A stretch of 64,000 nt of DNA from Agaribacillus aureus (GCA_030442055.1 JAUJEB010000003.1:434001-498000); one strand, 5' to 3'; shown: positions 8,927 through 17,420, counted from the first letter of the stretch. Notes: generated from the sequence alone by a model not told the origin. Program-made: numbers and translations.

Positions 8927-9901
8927 TTAATTAATACATCCTTTTCCATCTATCATAATAATATCATTTTCGGTCACGTGGTAATCAAACCTGACCACGA
9001 ATTTGAGGCCGCTGAGCACGTTAATTAGCTTTTCATTTTCATACTTTCCGCGAATCAGACAGTCATCAGAGCGCGGGCTTCGTATCCTGATTTCAGTGTT
9101 GTATGTTCGCTCCAGAATTTTTATTACCTCACTGAAAGGCATCATATCAAATTCCAGCGACCTGCTAATCCATGCGGTATACCGGCTTAGGTTGATATCT
9201 CGTACGGTAATATCACTTAATGTCCTGGAGTAAATAGCTTGTTGCCCCTTCACTAATAAGACCTCCTTACCGCTGGCATTGGCGGCCACTTTTACCTTTC
9301 CGGTAGCAACGGTTACCTCTACCTGCTCTGCGCCAAAGGCCCTAACGTTAAACGAGGTACCAAGGACAGTGGTAACGACATCACCAGAACGGACCATAAA
9401 GGTTCTGCTTGCGTCTTTTTGAACTTCAAAAAAGGCTTCACCTTCCAGGGTGATCTCCCGTGTATCGCCGGAAAAATTCTCAGGATAGATTAATTTACTT
9501 TTGGAGTTAAGCGTGACAACCGACCCATCACTCAGCGTAACCTTGGATCTTTGTCCAGCGGTGGTAGACTTCGTTAAGTAATTCACCTCGACTTCACTGC
9601 TACCCACGAAATAGAATGTCAGGCCGACGCCAACCAACAACAGTACAGAAGCTGCCACCCGCCAGGCTATTTGGTTTAGCCAGATGCTTTTTCTCTTATT
9701 CTCAAATCTTCTGATCTCGATCCCTGAAAGTATTTTTTTTCTTGTATTTTCTTTTTCTTGATTATCCCAGACGGGGACTAGTGATTCCTCATTTATGAAT
9801 TTATCATATATTTTTTCATAAAGGATTTGCTCTTCGGTTGAGCATTGACCAGCCCGATATTTTTTGGCGAGCGCTATGAATTCTTCCTTTTTCATGTACA
9901 T
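8927..9901 (-). CDS. FecR-family anti-sigma factor (cassette B)
   Basis: A 324-residue FecR-type regulator. The cytoplasmic part covers about residues 1-75. A membrane span lies at about 81-99 (RVAASVLLLVGVGLTFYFV). The periplasmic FecR domain shows LSDGSVVTLNSKSKL, GEAFFEV (154-160) and VLGTSFNV (179-186). A DUF4974-like C-terminal domain contains DCLIRGKYENEKLINVL. It should bind the sigma factor encoded 114 nt upstream and receive the signal from the STN domain of the SusC encoded downstream. MKKEEFIALAKKY at codon 3 is an equally good start (MYMKKEE). Family assignment is firm, partners are inferred from synteny. Confidence 0.93.
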   Translation of the reverse strand: MYMKKEEFIALAKKYRAGQCSTEEQILYEKIYDKFINEESLVPVWDNQEKENTRKKILSGIEIRRFENKRKSIWLNQIAWRVAASVLLLVGVGLTFYFVGSSEVEVNYLTKSTTAGQRSKVTLSDGSVVTLNSKSKLIYPENFSGDTREITLEGEAFFEVQKDASRTFMVRSGDVVTTVLGTSFNVRAFGAEQVEVTVATGKVKVAANASGKEVLLVKGQQAIYSRTLSDITVRDINLSRYTAWISRSLEFDMMPFSEVIKILERTYNTEIRIRSPRSDDCLIRGKYENEKLINVLSGLKFVVRFDYHVTENDIIMIDGKGCIN

Positions 9902-10015
9902 CTTTATTAGGAAGTATTCGAAAAGACCAAGATTGGGTATTCCAATATTGAAAATTTTTTATTTTTAATATAGGGTTAACAATCAGGTAATGATGGACAC
10001 GGATCCAATAAGATT

Positions 10016-10672
10016 TTATCGAAGAAACAGGTCCAGAAACATCAGTAGGCTGGCAGGGCCGAGGGATTTCCTTAGGTATTTGAGGGCTTTCTTCATGTGG
10101 GTTTCAACGGTGAATACAGAAATGCCCAATTTGTTTGCTATTTCCTTATTGGAAAGATCTTCAAACCTGCTCAGGCAAAACACTTCCCGGCAGCGGTTAG
10201 GCAATAAAGAAATTGATTCATCCAAAATACTCTGCACCTCGCCGGAAGAAATTTGTTCTTCGATATTATTGCCGAAAACATGATTTTCAATTATTTCTGC
10301 CCTTTTATCTACGAACCTGAGTTTTTTGATATGACCAGCAACCTGAAATCGTACAGCCTGGTAAAGATAGGCCTTAACATTTTCAATGTTCATGCCGGAG
10401 GATCGCACCAGGAGATCGAGAAAGATGTCCTGAACAATATCTTCACAAACCATTTCATCGCCAAGTACCTTGTAAGCAGCAACATATAATTTTTCCCAAT
10501 ACCTGTCAAATAATTCCCGGAATGCAACGTCGTTTCCCTTGTTTACCAGGGAATTTAATGCTTCATCCGATAACCGCGTAAATTTTGACACTTGCTTAGA
10601 ACTATTCTCTTTAAAAATCAATTCAAAATTAATTGAATCCGGGAATGAGATACTAACAATATAGGTTATCAA
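10016..10672 (-). CDS. ECF RNA polymerase sigma factor (cassette B)
   Basis: An ECF sigma factor, 218 residues if the ATG at 10672 is used. Region 2 is FRELFDRYWEKLYVAAYK with EDIVQDIFLDLL. Region 4 is LLPNRCREVFCLSRFEDLSN with the helix IANKLGISVFTVETHMKK. A hydrophobic tail (LLMFLDLFLR) follows. The first ~27 residues (MITYIVSISF...) look unlike a sigma N-terminus; a GTG at 10591 would give VSKFTRLSDEALNS, which matches how these proteins usually begin, so the true start may be there. It is read divergently from the TetR operon and heads cassette B. Confidence 0.92.
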   Translation of the reverse strand: MITYIVSISFPDSINFELIFKENSSKQVSKFTRLSDEALNSLVNKGNDVAFRELFDRYWEKLYVAAYKVLGDEMVCEDIVQDIFLDLLVRSSGMNIENVKAYLYQAVRFQVAGHIKKLRFVDKRAEIIENHVFGNNIEEQISSGEVQSILDESISLLPNRCREVFCLSRFEDLSNKEIANKLGISVFTVETHMKKALKYLRKSLGPASLLMFLDLFLR

Positions 10673-10860
10673 ATTTTTAATTTAAAGAGAGTTTCGACTT
10701 TTATTTCCATTGATCTATTTGAGGATGGTGCCGGCGCATCTGTGTGTGAACGTCTTAAATTGCCTCTCATAACAACAAATGCTAATTTCATCACCGGAAA
10801 TGCGTTTATGCTAATTTGTTAATTATTTTTTAATGGCTCCACCTTGATTTTTACGTATTA

Positions 10861-10897
10861 TTTGTCTTGAGAGGTTTTGTTGAGAATACAAGACAAA
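10861..10897. repeat. 9-bp perfect inverted repeat in the sigma/TetR divergent region
   Basis: TTTGTCTTG and CAAGACAAA are separated by 19 nt. No gene ends here, so a terminator is unlikely. An operator for a dimeric regulator is a reasonable guess. The half-site centres are 28 bp apart, which is not a clean multiple of a helical turn. Confidence 0.4.
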
Positions 10898-11036
10898 CGA
10901 TTATGACGATCGTTGTCAAGTATTTCTCAGAAGAACAGGTTCCTTAACATTCTCAGCAAAAACATCATTACTGTTTGAATTAGAAGCCAGGCACTTCGCA
11001 TTTCATTCAAATAATTTGTGAACATCGTTTTTTAAA

Positions 11037-11085
11037 TTAACAATGTTAATTATATTTGCATTGTTAAAAATAAGAACATTGTTAA
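11037..11085 (+). promoter_or_regulatory. TetR promoter with three operator-like palindromes
   Basis: A Bacteroidota -7 box, TATATTTG, sits at 11051-11058. Three copies of TTAACA-N-TGTTAA surround it: a perfect one at 11037-11049 just upstream, a half-degenerate one overlapping the box at 11055-11067, and a nearly complete one at 11073-11085. Their centres are 18 bp apart. The start codon follows at 11096. This is the layout expected for a TetR-family repressor that shuts off its own operon. The motifs are seen; the binding is inferred. Confidence 0.65.
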
Positions 11086-11095
11086 TTATCACTGA

Positions 11096-11689
11096 ATGAA
11101 AAACAAAGAAATACAGGAGCAGCGAATGAAAGGCTATTTCATTCAAGCGACAAAAGAAATACTAAAAGGAGAAGGTATTCAAAATCTAAGCGTTAGAAAT
11201 ATTGCTGACCAGGCAGGTTATTCCTACGCTACCCTGTACAATTACTTCAAGGATATCAATGATCTATTGTTTTATTGTATCAATGATTTTCAGGAAGAAT
11301 GCCAATTATTTACGGAAGAACACACCCAAAAAGAGCTAAAAGGAATCGAGCGGCTAAAAGCTACGGTCCTGGCTTACATGCGCTATTTTATAGAATATCC
11401 TGGCATATTTGACCTATTCTACCTGGTCAAAATGGATGGTCTTGGCAATAAGGCTTCCACTATCCATGTCATCAACAACTCATTGGAAAATGTATGTGCC
11501 TATGATTGGGATTATTGTTTGTCCCACGGCATCATCCAGCCAGCTGAAATGGAAGTTTTGAAAACACAATTAAAATATACGGTTACAGGTTTACTCCTCT
11601 TTTACCTAAACAGGATAAGCCCGGAGTCGTATCCGGAATTTATTGAAAATTCCAGTAACCAGATAAGTCACGTTTTAAATTCGAAATAA
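11096..11689 (+). CDS. TetR/AcrR-family transcriptional regulator
   Basis: A 197-residue TetR-type repressor. The N-terminal DNA-binding domain shows the usual pattern: an initial helix (YFIQATKEILKGEGIQ), LSVRNIADQAGYSYATLYNYFKD as the helix-turn-helix and linker (about residues 25-50), then an all-helical ligand/dimer domain to the end. No ligand can be predicted. It is the first gene of an operon: the next ATG is 4 nt after its stop. Three palindromic sites overlap its promoter, so autoregulation is likely. A relic of a paralogue with the same first eight codons lies at 3628. Family certain; effector unknown. Confidence 0.94.
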   Translation: MKNKEIQEQRMKGYFIQATKEILKGEGIQNLSVRNIADQAGYSYATLYNYFKDINDLLFYCINDFQEECQLFTEEHTQKELKGIERLKATVLAYMRYFIEYPGIFDLFYLVKMDGLGNKASTIHVINNSLENVCAYDWDYCLSHGIIQPAEMEVLKTQLKYTVTGLLLFYLNRISPESYPEFIENSSNQISHVLNSK

Positions 11690-11693
11690 TGCT

Positions 11694-12113
11694 ATGAAAC
11701 CGACCTATTTAATGCCCACGCAAGAGGCGGGGCAGAAATTTGTGATGCGTCAAATTCAGGGCCACGTAATTATGCTTAACCTGCTTCGGTTTCGCCAAAC
11801 GGCAGACTATGCTGCGACTCCGGAACTTGAGCCCGCCACCCCTATCAGTGGAAAAGGAGCCTACCAGCGCTATATGGACCACACCTTGCCGTTCCTGAAA
11901 GCGTCAGGAGGGGAAATCGTGTTCATGGGAGAAGGCGGAGATTATTTAATTGGCCCTAACGATGAAAAATGGGATGTTGTGTTACTTGTAAAACAGCATA
12001 GTGTCGATAGTTTTCTTGCCTTTGAATCAAACCAGGATTATTTGAAAGGTGTGGGACACAGAACAGCCGCGCTGGAGGACTCCAGAATTCTTCCGATCAA
12101 TGAAATTAGTTAA
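11694..12113 (+). CDS. DUF1330-like small ferredoxin-fold protein
   Basis: A 139-residue cytosolic protein resembling the DUF1330 family (dimeric alpha-beta barrel fold). The features seen are HVIMLNLLRFR near residue 25, AYQRYMDHTLPFLKASGGEIVFMG in the middle, WDVVLLVKQHSVDSFLAF, and the closing RTAALEDSRILPI, all matching the family pattern of hydrophobic strands and an 'R.AALEDSR.LP' end. The biochemical role of the family is not settled, and no catalytic residue can be named. It sits 4 nt after the TetR gene and 2 nt before the next, so the three are translationally coupled and probably controlled by the TetR protein. Confidence 0.8.
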   Translation: MKPTYLMPTQEAGQKFVMRQIQGHVIMLNLLRFRQTADYAATPELEPATPISGKGAYQRYMDHTLPFLKASGGEIVFMGEGGDYLIGPNDEKWDVVLLVKQHSVDSFLAFESNQDYLKGVGHRTAALEDSRILPINEIS

Positions 12114-12115
12114 AA

Positions 12116-12481
12116 ATGAAGAATAGGAAAGCGTTAAAGAACAGCTATAAAGCCAGGAAATTTAAGATAGGCGTAGCCCAAATAAGGAATACAATTAATA
12201 ACAAAATATACATTGAAAGCAGCCTCAACCTTGATGCTATTTGGAACAGGCATAAATTTCAATTGCGCAGCGGCTTACACTTAAATACTGCCCTGCAAAA
12301 AGAATGGAACGAATTCGGTGAAGACCATTTTGTTTATGAAATACTGCGCGAAATCAAGCAGGAGGACAATGAGGAGGCTACCGACTATCGCAAAGAAGCA
12401 AAACGGCTTGAAGCTATGCTTATAGAAAAGCTACAACCCTTTGGCAACAAGGGTTATCATGTAAAAAAGGAGGACGTATAA
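12116..12481 (+). CDS. GIY-YIG-like small protein with a degenerate motif
   Basis: A 121-residue protein of the small Bacteroidota GIY-YIG group. The alignment is clear: the usual GIY...YIG becomes GVAQIRNTINNKIYIESS (about residues 18-36), followed by NLDAIWNRHKFQLRSGLHLN, LQKEWNEFGEDHFVYEIL and a C-terminal LEAMLIEKLQPFGNKGYH. Two of the signature positions differ (GVA for GIY, YIE for YIG), while the Arg/His region and the NxxG..F.yeiL strand are kept. Whether it still cuts DNA is therefore doubtful; members of this short group have no established function. Last gene of the TetR operon, 2 nt after the DUF1330 gene. Confidence 0.8.
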   Translation: MKNRKALKNSYKARKFKIGVAQIRNTINNKIYIESSLNLDAIWNRHKFQLRSGLHLNTALQKEWNEFGEDHFVYEILREIKQEDNEEATDYRKEAKRLEAMLIEKLQPFGNKGYHVKKEDV

Positions 12482-12989
12482 CACGGACCAAGTTACGCTA
12501 AAGGGAAAATGAGTAACAAAAAATTGATACTACCATAGGATTCACAATCGCTATGGCGCGGTAGTAGCTGCCATGGCTTCTCAAAAAAACATAGTGGCCT
12601 GGCTGGCTTGAAGTGGCTTTTTTTTGATTCCAAACAGCTAACAACGCTCAGCTTAGTGTCCGCTTTGGGAGGTATCCATTTCATATTACTTTACACATTG
12701 GATATCCCAAATCAAAGATCATACTCAATAACCCTTCAAAGGGAACTAAATTTATTTTTGGTGTGATGGTTGCAGGAGCAGCCTTTGACGCTGGCAACAA
12801 AGGCATCGCCAAACCGCTGATCCTGCAAACCGGGATTACGACAAAAATTACCGACGTTATTTGTCAAGTAAGCTCGCGGAACTAAAAATGTCCCGGCAAA
12901 AAAATTAACCATCACTACCAAAAAAAGCTTCACCGTTAATCAAAATGAAAATGCCATTAAATAAACAGCAGGGAAAGGCGTATATGGCA
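12482..12989. other. Convergent intergenic region between TetR operon and cassette C
   Basis: No intact gene is seen in these 508 nt. A bulged hairpin (CTACCATAG at 12530-12538 with CTATGG and GTAG at 12551-12564) follows the GIY-YIG gene and could end the operon, though without a T-run. The plus-strand frame 12789-12908 reads 39 stop-free codons with a protein-like composition (ending NRDYDKNYRRYLSSKLAELK) but has no start codon; it may be a remnant. Short minus-strand frames here look like chance. Confidence 0.5.
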
Positions 12990-15659
12990 TTACTCAATCC
13001 GTAACTTTACTGAATCAGATTTGCCCGTATTCAAATTTGACAACTTTACAATATATAACCCAGGTAGAAAATCCTGAACTGCTATTCGAAGCCTCCCCTC
13101 TTCTTTTACCTTAGATGAGAAATGAGCTTTCCCTTGCAGATCAAAAACCTGAATCAAACCACCCACTGAATTTGATGGTAACTGAATGGTAAAGTATTCC
13201 CTGGAAGGATTCGGATACAATAGAAACTTTTTATTCTTCGAAACAACACCAGCAATTTCCTCATTAAAACTGCTCACCCTGGCCGCAGAAGGTGAACCGG
13301 CCGCCGGTATTTGAATGTTAGCATTCATTTCGGAATTTAAGGCCTTTAGCAGGCATAAGGGATGTGTATAGTCCGCATCGGTTGCAGTATCCCAATACAT
13401 AGCACCAGCCAAATCCTGATCTTTGGCATGTTTTGTTTTATTTATAACGGTATTCTTACCGTTAAATACCATCGTTACCAGTGAATCTTGCACTACTGTG
13501 GGCTCACAACCTGATCCTATGGTTACATTTCTCAGCATATTAACCTGATCTGTGGCCGGGTCCAAGGTCGGAAAAGCATTGAGAATGCCGGTGTAGGCAA
13601 TATCCAAGCCCTGAGGGTCACTCACGCCATAAAAAGGCAATCCTGCGACAAGTTTGTTTTTCGGGAAGCCATAATTTAAAAATAATTGAATATCAGAGAC
13701 ATACTTATTATAACCAAATGTAGAGGGCCGCGGACCATAAGATTGAATAGATATGAAATCGAGTAAAGTATGTGCATTTGCAGGCATTTGATAAGATACG
13801 GGGTGCAGGGTAACACTGAACGTCTCATCGGCATGCAATACATTGTCTATCGCAATCACGGTATTTCCGTAATCCGTCCAACACTGGGTGTTGTTATAGC
13901 ACCATTCAAAATCCAGATCCACGCCATCAAACCCGTACAAGTCGATTAAATTCCGGATATTATTGGCAAAGTTCTGCCTGGCGGTTGGATTTTTAATCAT
14001 CTCTGTCCAGTCACCATTATAAACTCCGGGGCGGTATTCCACGCCTTCATAACCGGCTATTACATTGTTTATAGCATTATGCACATTGAGCCAGCTTCTG
14101 TCATCTTTGCCCGGGCTGCCGGGGTCATCAAATTTCCAATAAGCGGTAATTTGGTTATTAGGCCATGCTGAATTTGTAACCCCGTTGTTCTTATGGTCAA
14201 TGATATTGCCAGGTGAGACAGGCACCCGGAAGACAAGCACTTCGTCTATTTTTCCATCAAAGTTATGGCCCAGTTCAAAATCACTTCTTATAAATGGGCC
14301 TGCCGAAGGAAGTTGTCCGTCTCCATTCATATACCACAGGCTTTTTTCAACGCCATCTATATATACCTTGGCCTGCTCGTAGGCGCATTGGTTACCCCTG
14401 TATACAACCGCCACATGATGCCAGGCTCCTATAGTAAGGCCACTATTATCCACCGCGGCATAATTGTTACCCCCATCGGCGACATGAAAATATAATCGCT
14501 TCAAATTCTCAGGCCCCAGTTGTAAATCAATTCTGTTTTGCCAATCTAAAGTTTTTCTGAAAATACAGCTATTTTCTACCCATTGGTCAATATACACCCA
14601 TGCTTCGAAAGAAAAGTTCCTCACTCCCCCGTTTGCAAGATTCATCAAGTCTTTGCCTCCGTTCATTTTCGAGCCCGACCCGTTAAAGTCCAATACACCA
14701 TTACGTCCGCTAAATGTATTTAAATGCGTAGCATTACTCAGCACACCGTCGCTGATGGGAAATTCAAAAAACAACTCCCCATCTGCATAGGGAGCTGTTA
14801 TCAGATTTATGATATCATTGTTGTTTCGCAGGTATTCATCGTCAACAGCACCAGCCTGGTAAAATTGGGGACGAATATAGGCACTCACGATCCTGTACTT
14901 AAAGTCGTTATTATCATCTACAACAATGCGATTGACACCGGTGGCTATCGAACCATTATAATTTGCCTTGTAATCCAAAATGGAGGAAGTGCTTGTGTGT
15001 TGATCCATCCTCCAATACCCGATCAAAGAATTGTATAACGGGTGGCTGGAACTAACGGTATTGTCCGAGACGATATCGGAGCCGGACAGCTTTATGTTCC
15101 ATAACCTCGCTTCGTCGATCTTTCCGTCAAAGTTCGCTCCCAGGATGACAGAGGCTGAAGTTGCCGGGGTACTGCCGGGCAACAGCCCGTTTCCATTCAT
15201 ATACCACTTACTAGACGCCACACCATCAATATATATATCGATTTGGTTATAGGCCGATTGCGTACCATCGTAGGCCATTACTATATGATGCCATTGACCG
15301 ATTGAAACAGGCGCATTCTCTACTGCCGCATAGTTATTTCCGCCATTGGCCACATGAAAATATATCCTCTTATTGGCTGCAGGCCCTAACTGAATGTCAA
15401 TCCTGTTCTGAACATTTAACGCCTTGCTGAAAACATAGCTGTTTTCATTCCAGGAATCCAACTTGATCCAACATTCAAATGTAAAGGCGGTGGCATTGTC
15501 GGCTTCGTTGATATCTCCAAAATTTATTTCAGATGACGGGGCGCCCGGAAAATCTGCCGCATAATTCTTCACCTGGGCAAAAACCTTAAGATGAAGGAAA
15601 AATACGGAGCATACGGTTATTTGTTTAAGCAAAAAAATATAATTAGCTAAAGACTTCAT
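12990..15659 (-). CDS. Secreted GH18-type glycosidase with two LamG domains and a T9SS sorting domain
   Basis: An 889-residue secreted protein. After a signal peptide (to about 29), a LamG/concanavalin-like domain spans about 32-235. The first strands of a GH18 barrel follow (YRIVSAYIRPQFYQ, then INLITAPYADGELF, about 254-300). A second LamG domain (about 320-512) interrupts the barrel. The rest of GH18 runs from about 528 to 780, with the catalytic motif DGVDLDFE (578-585, acid Glu585), FISIQSYG and GAMYWDTATD. A T9SS C-terminal sorting domain begins at KKFLLYPNPS. The motif is chitinase-like rather than the DxDDE form of EndoH-type enzymes, so chitin or GlcNAc-rich glycans are the likely substrate. 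It lies 48 nt after susD of cassette C. Family strong; exact linkage unknown. Confidence 0.9.
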   Translation of the reverse strand: MKSLANYIFLLKQITVCSVFFLHLKVFAQVKNYAADFPGAPSSEINFGDINEADNATAFTFECWIKLDSWNENSYVFSKALNVQNRIDIQLGPAANKRIYFHVANGGNNYAAVENAPVSIGQWHHIVMAYDGTQSAYNQIDIYIDGVASSKWYMNGNGLLPGSTPATSASVILGANFDGKIDEARLWNIKLSGSDIVSDNTVSSSHPLYNSLIGYWRMDQHTSTSSILDYKANYNGSIATGVNRIVVDDNNDFKYRIVSAYIRPQFYQAGAVDDEYLRNNNDIINLITAPYADGELFFEFPISDGVLSNATHLNTFSGRNGVLDFNGSGSKMNGGKDLMNLANGGVRNFSFEAWVYIDQWVENSCIFRKTLDWQNRIDLQLGPENLKRLYFHVADGGNNYAAVDNSGLTIGAWHHVAVVYRGNQCAYEQAKVYIDGVEKSLWYMNGDGQLPSAGPFIRSDFELGHNFDGKIDEVLVFRVPVSPGNIIDHKNNGVTNSAWPNNQITAYWKFDDPGSPGKDDRSWLNVHNAINNVIAGYEGVEYRPGVYNGDWTEMIKNPTARQNFANNIRNLIDLYGFDGVDLDFEWCYNNTQCWTDYGNTVIAIDNVLHADETFSVTLHPVSYQMPANAHTLLDFISIQSYGPRPSTFGYNKYVSDIQLFLNYGFPKNKLVAGLPFYGVSDPQGLDIAYTGILNAFPTLDPATDQVNMLRNVTIGSGCEPTVVQDSLVTMVFNGKNTVINKTKHAKDQDLAGAMYWDTATDADYTHPLCLLKALNSEMNANIQIPAAGSPSAARVSSFNEEIAGVVSKNKKFLLYPNPSREYFTIQLPSNSVGGLIQVFDLQGKAHFSSKVKEEGRLRIAVQDFLPGLYIVKLSNLNTGKSDSVKLRIE

Positions 15660-15707
15660 TATTGTTGAATTTGTTTTAAAAAATTATGTTAATAGGATCG
15701 GATAAAG

Positions 15708-17291
15708 CTACCACCCTATATTTTGGTTAGACTGATCAATGGCTTTATTGTTATTGATCTCTTTTTGTGGTATAGGCATCAATAAAGTGCGCTCCAATGT
15801 TAAACCACTCTCAGGTAGCCGGTGACCGGACCAGGGGCTCGAGCTTTCAAAGCCCGGAATTGCATCAGGTTCAGCATTATGACGTTGCGTAATACTGCCA
15901 AGGTACTCGATCCCACGTCTTCTTGTTTCTATGAATGAATGCCCTTCATTCCCTAATTCAAACAATCGCTCATCAAAAATAAGCTGCCTTAAATCCTGCT
16001 GTGATATGGTAAGCGGTACATCGGCAGGTTCCAATGCCGCGGGGCTTACCGACGCTCGCGCCCTGGCCAACACCTGGTTAACATAACCGACCGCTACACC
16101 CGTATTACCCAATTCATTTTCAACATCAGCCATCAAAAGCAACAAATCGGCATATCGCAATACAATAAAGTTTTTATAAGTAAACTGACCGGCTATTCGG
16201 GAATCATGATGTTTTTTAAAATACGGCCAGGTGCCTCTATTTCCGGTTGCGGCAATGATCGGATAAGTGTTTTCCGTATTTCCGTTTAATGCATTAACAT
16301 AGGTAGTATGAAAATAAGATGCATCAATCCTCGGATCTCCCGGGTGTCTTGATCTGAAATAGTTAAAATGTGCTTTTGACACACGCCTGTTTGGAAAATG
16401 CTTACCCCCTACCGTACTAAAGTAAGGAGACTGCATCCACCCGTTTTTATTGAACGACCTTCCTGTTCCCTGAGGAGAATAATTCAACTTAAACAGCGAT
16501 TCCACTGACTCCCGGGTATTCTCATTAAATAAATCCGCATAAACAGGTTCAAGAGGTGGTGCTGTTCCGACAACGGCAAATACCTTTTCTCCAAAGTCCC
16601 TGGCTGTACTCCACAACGATGACCCCACACCTTCTGCACTGGCCTCCAGGAAATACACCTTGGCCAGCATAGACCAGGTAGTCAACTTTGAGGGTATCGA
16701 GCTATCCTCTTCTGTCTCATTCAAATTTTCAGCAGCATCGTTAAAATCTTTTATCACCTGTTCAATTACCTCCTTTCTGGTTGCTCTGGGCACGTCAGTA
16801 GTTTCTGCAGTTGGTGGGGTAAGTTTCAGCGGCACACCTCCCCAGATATAAGCCAGGTTATAATATGCCAAACCTCTTAAAAATTTAGCCTGAGCCATCA
16901 AATGCTCCTTATTCTCTATACTACTGTTTTCAGCGGCAGCTATAAAAATATTAGTTTCGGAAATAGCCTTATACAAACCATCCCATAAAAAGGTGGGGTA
17001 AAAACCATCCGGCAAAAATTCAAAAGCCGCCATGTTCGACTCGTCATTACCAGGGTTTTTTCTTGCCCAGGCAATTCCAGAGGCTAGTTCCGTAACATTT
17101 ATTAATCCCTGCCCATACATCTGATGGTGAGCTACCCACCCGTAACATGCATTCAATGCTAGTTGAGCACTTTCCTTTGTCTTAAAAAGCGTTTGTTCAT
17201 TAAGTGTAAAGGAAGGATTCTCCTCCAAAAGATCATCACATCCCAATAAAGCTGTCAAGACTATAATATTGAATAATATATACTTTTTCAT
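15708..17291 (-). CDS. SusD/RagB-family lipoprotein (cassette C)
   Basis: A 527-residue SusD-like lipoprotein, partner of the SusC encoded 129 nt upstream. The start chosen is the ATG at 17291 (MKKYILFNIIVLTALLGC), giving a normal signal peptide with lipid-attached Cys18. An in-frame ATG seven codons earlier (17312, MKINYKH) lies inside a repeated upstream module that also precedes the PNGase-like gene, so it is probably leader DNA. Family signatures include MAQAKFLRGLAYYNLAYIWGG, FIVLRYADLLLLMADVENELG and LIFDERLFELGNEGHSFIETRRRG. Residues after the Cys are acidic, typical of surface export. With the GH18 enzyme downstream it probably binds chito-oligosaccharides or glycoprotein glycans; that is inference. 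Confidence 0.94.
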   Translation of the reverse strand: MKKYILFNIIVLTALLGCDDLLEENPSFTLNEQTLFKTKESAQLALNACYGWVAHHQMYGQGLINVTELASGIAWARKNPGNDESNMAAFEFLPDGFYPTFLWDGLYKAISETNIFIAAAENSSIENKEHLMAQAKFLRGLAYYNLAYIWGGVPLKLTPPTAETTDVPRATRKEVIEQVIKDFNDAAENLNETEEDSSIPSKLTTWSMLAKVYFLEASAEGVGSSLWSTARDFGEKVFAVVGTAPPLEPVYADLFNENTRESVESLFKLNYSPQGTGRSFNKNGWMQSPYFSTVGGKHFPNRRVSKAHFNYFRSRHPGDPRIDASYFHTTYVNALNGNTENTYPIIAATGNRGTWPYFKKHHDSRIAGQFTYKNFIVLRYADLLLLMADVENELGNTGVAVGYVNQVLARARASVSPAALEPADVPLTISQQDLRQLIFDERLFELGNEGHSFIETRRRGIEYLGSITQRHNAEPDAIPGFESSSPWSGHRLPESGLTLERTLLMPIPQKEINNNKAIDQSNQNIGW

Positions 17292-17409
17292 GTGTTTATA
17301 ATTTATTTTCATCGGTCACATGGAACCTTTGATGCTTGCTATAATCATTCCCTTGTGCCTCTGCTAAAGCTCTGGCGCTACGCAGTTATATCAAGCATGT
17401 CGGTTTCAT
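17289..17409 (-). repeat. Leader module, copy 1 (upstream of cassette C susD)
   Basis: This segment resembles 45496-45721. The first 24 nt, ending at the in-frame upstream ATG, are identical; the next ~45 nt are about 80% alike (TGGAACCT, ATAATCATTCCC), and both end in a near-identical GCATG/CATGC-TCGGTTTCAT stretch. In both places the module lies directly in front of an ATG reading MKK. Here it is about 120 nt long. It appears to be a shared 5' leader, perhaps spread by recombination. Confidence 0.6.
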
Positions 17410-17420
17410 CTTTGTAAAAC

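Larger units (their letters stand above)
10673..11095. other. Divergent regulatory region between cassette B sigma gene and TetR operon
   Basis: This 423-nt stretch has no convincing gene. It contains a perfect 9-bp inverted repeat (TTTGTCTTG at 10861-10869, CAAGACAAA at 10889-10897, 19 nt apart), a near-palindrome GACGATCGTTGTC at about 10905-10917, and the TetR promoter/operator block at 11037-11085. It must also carry the minus-strand promoter for the cassette B sigma gene, which could not be pinpointed. Confidence 0.6.

Noticed and set aside
12493-12684. Minus-strand 63-residue frame in the intergenic region after the TetR operon
   Set aside because: No recognisable domain, odd composition and no gene context; probably chance.
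12736-12933. Minus-strand 65-residue frame (MKLFLVVMVNFFAG)
   Set aside because: Starts with a hydrophobic stretch but continues with no secreted-protein pattern, and overlaps a better though weak plus-strand remnant.
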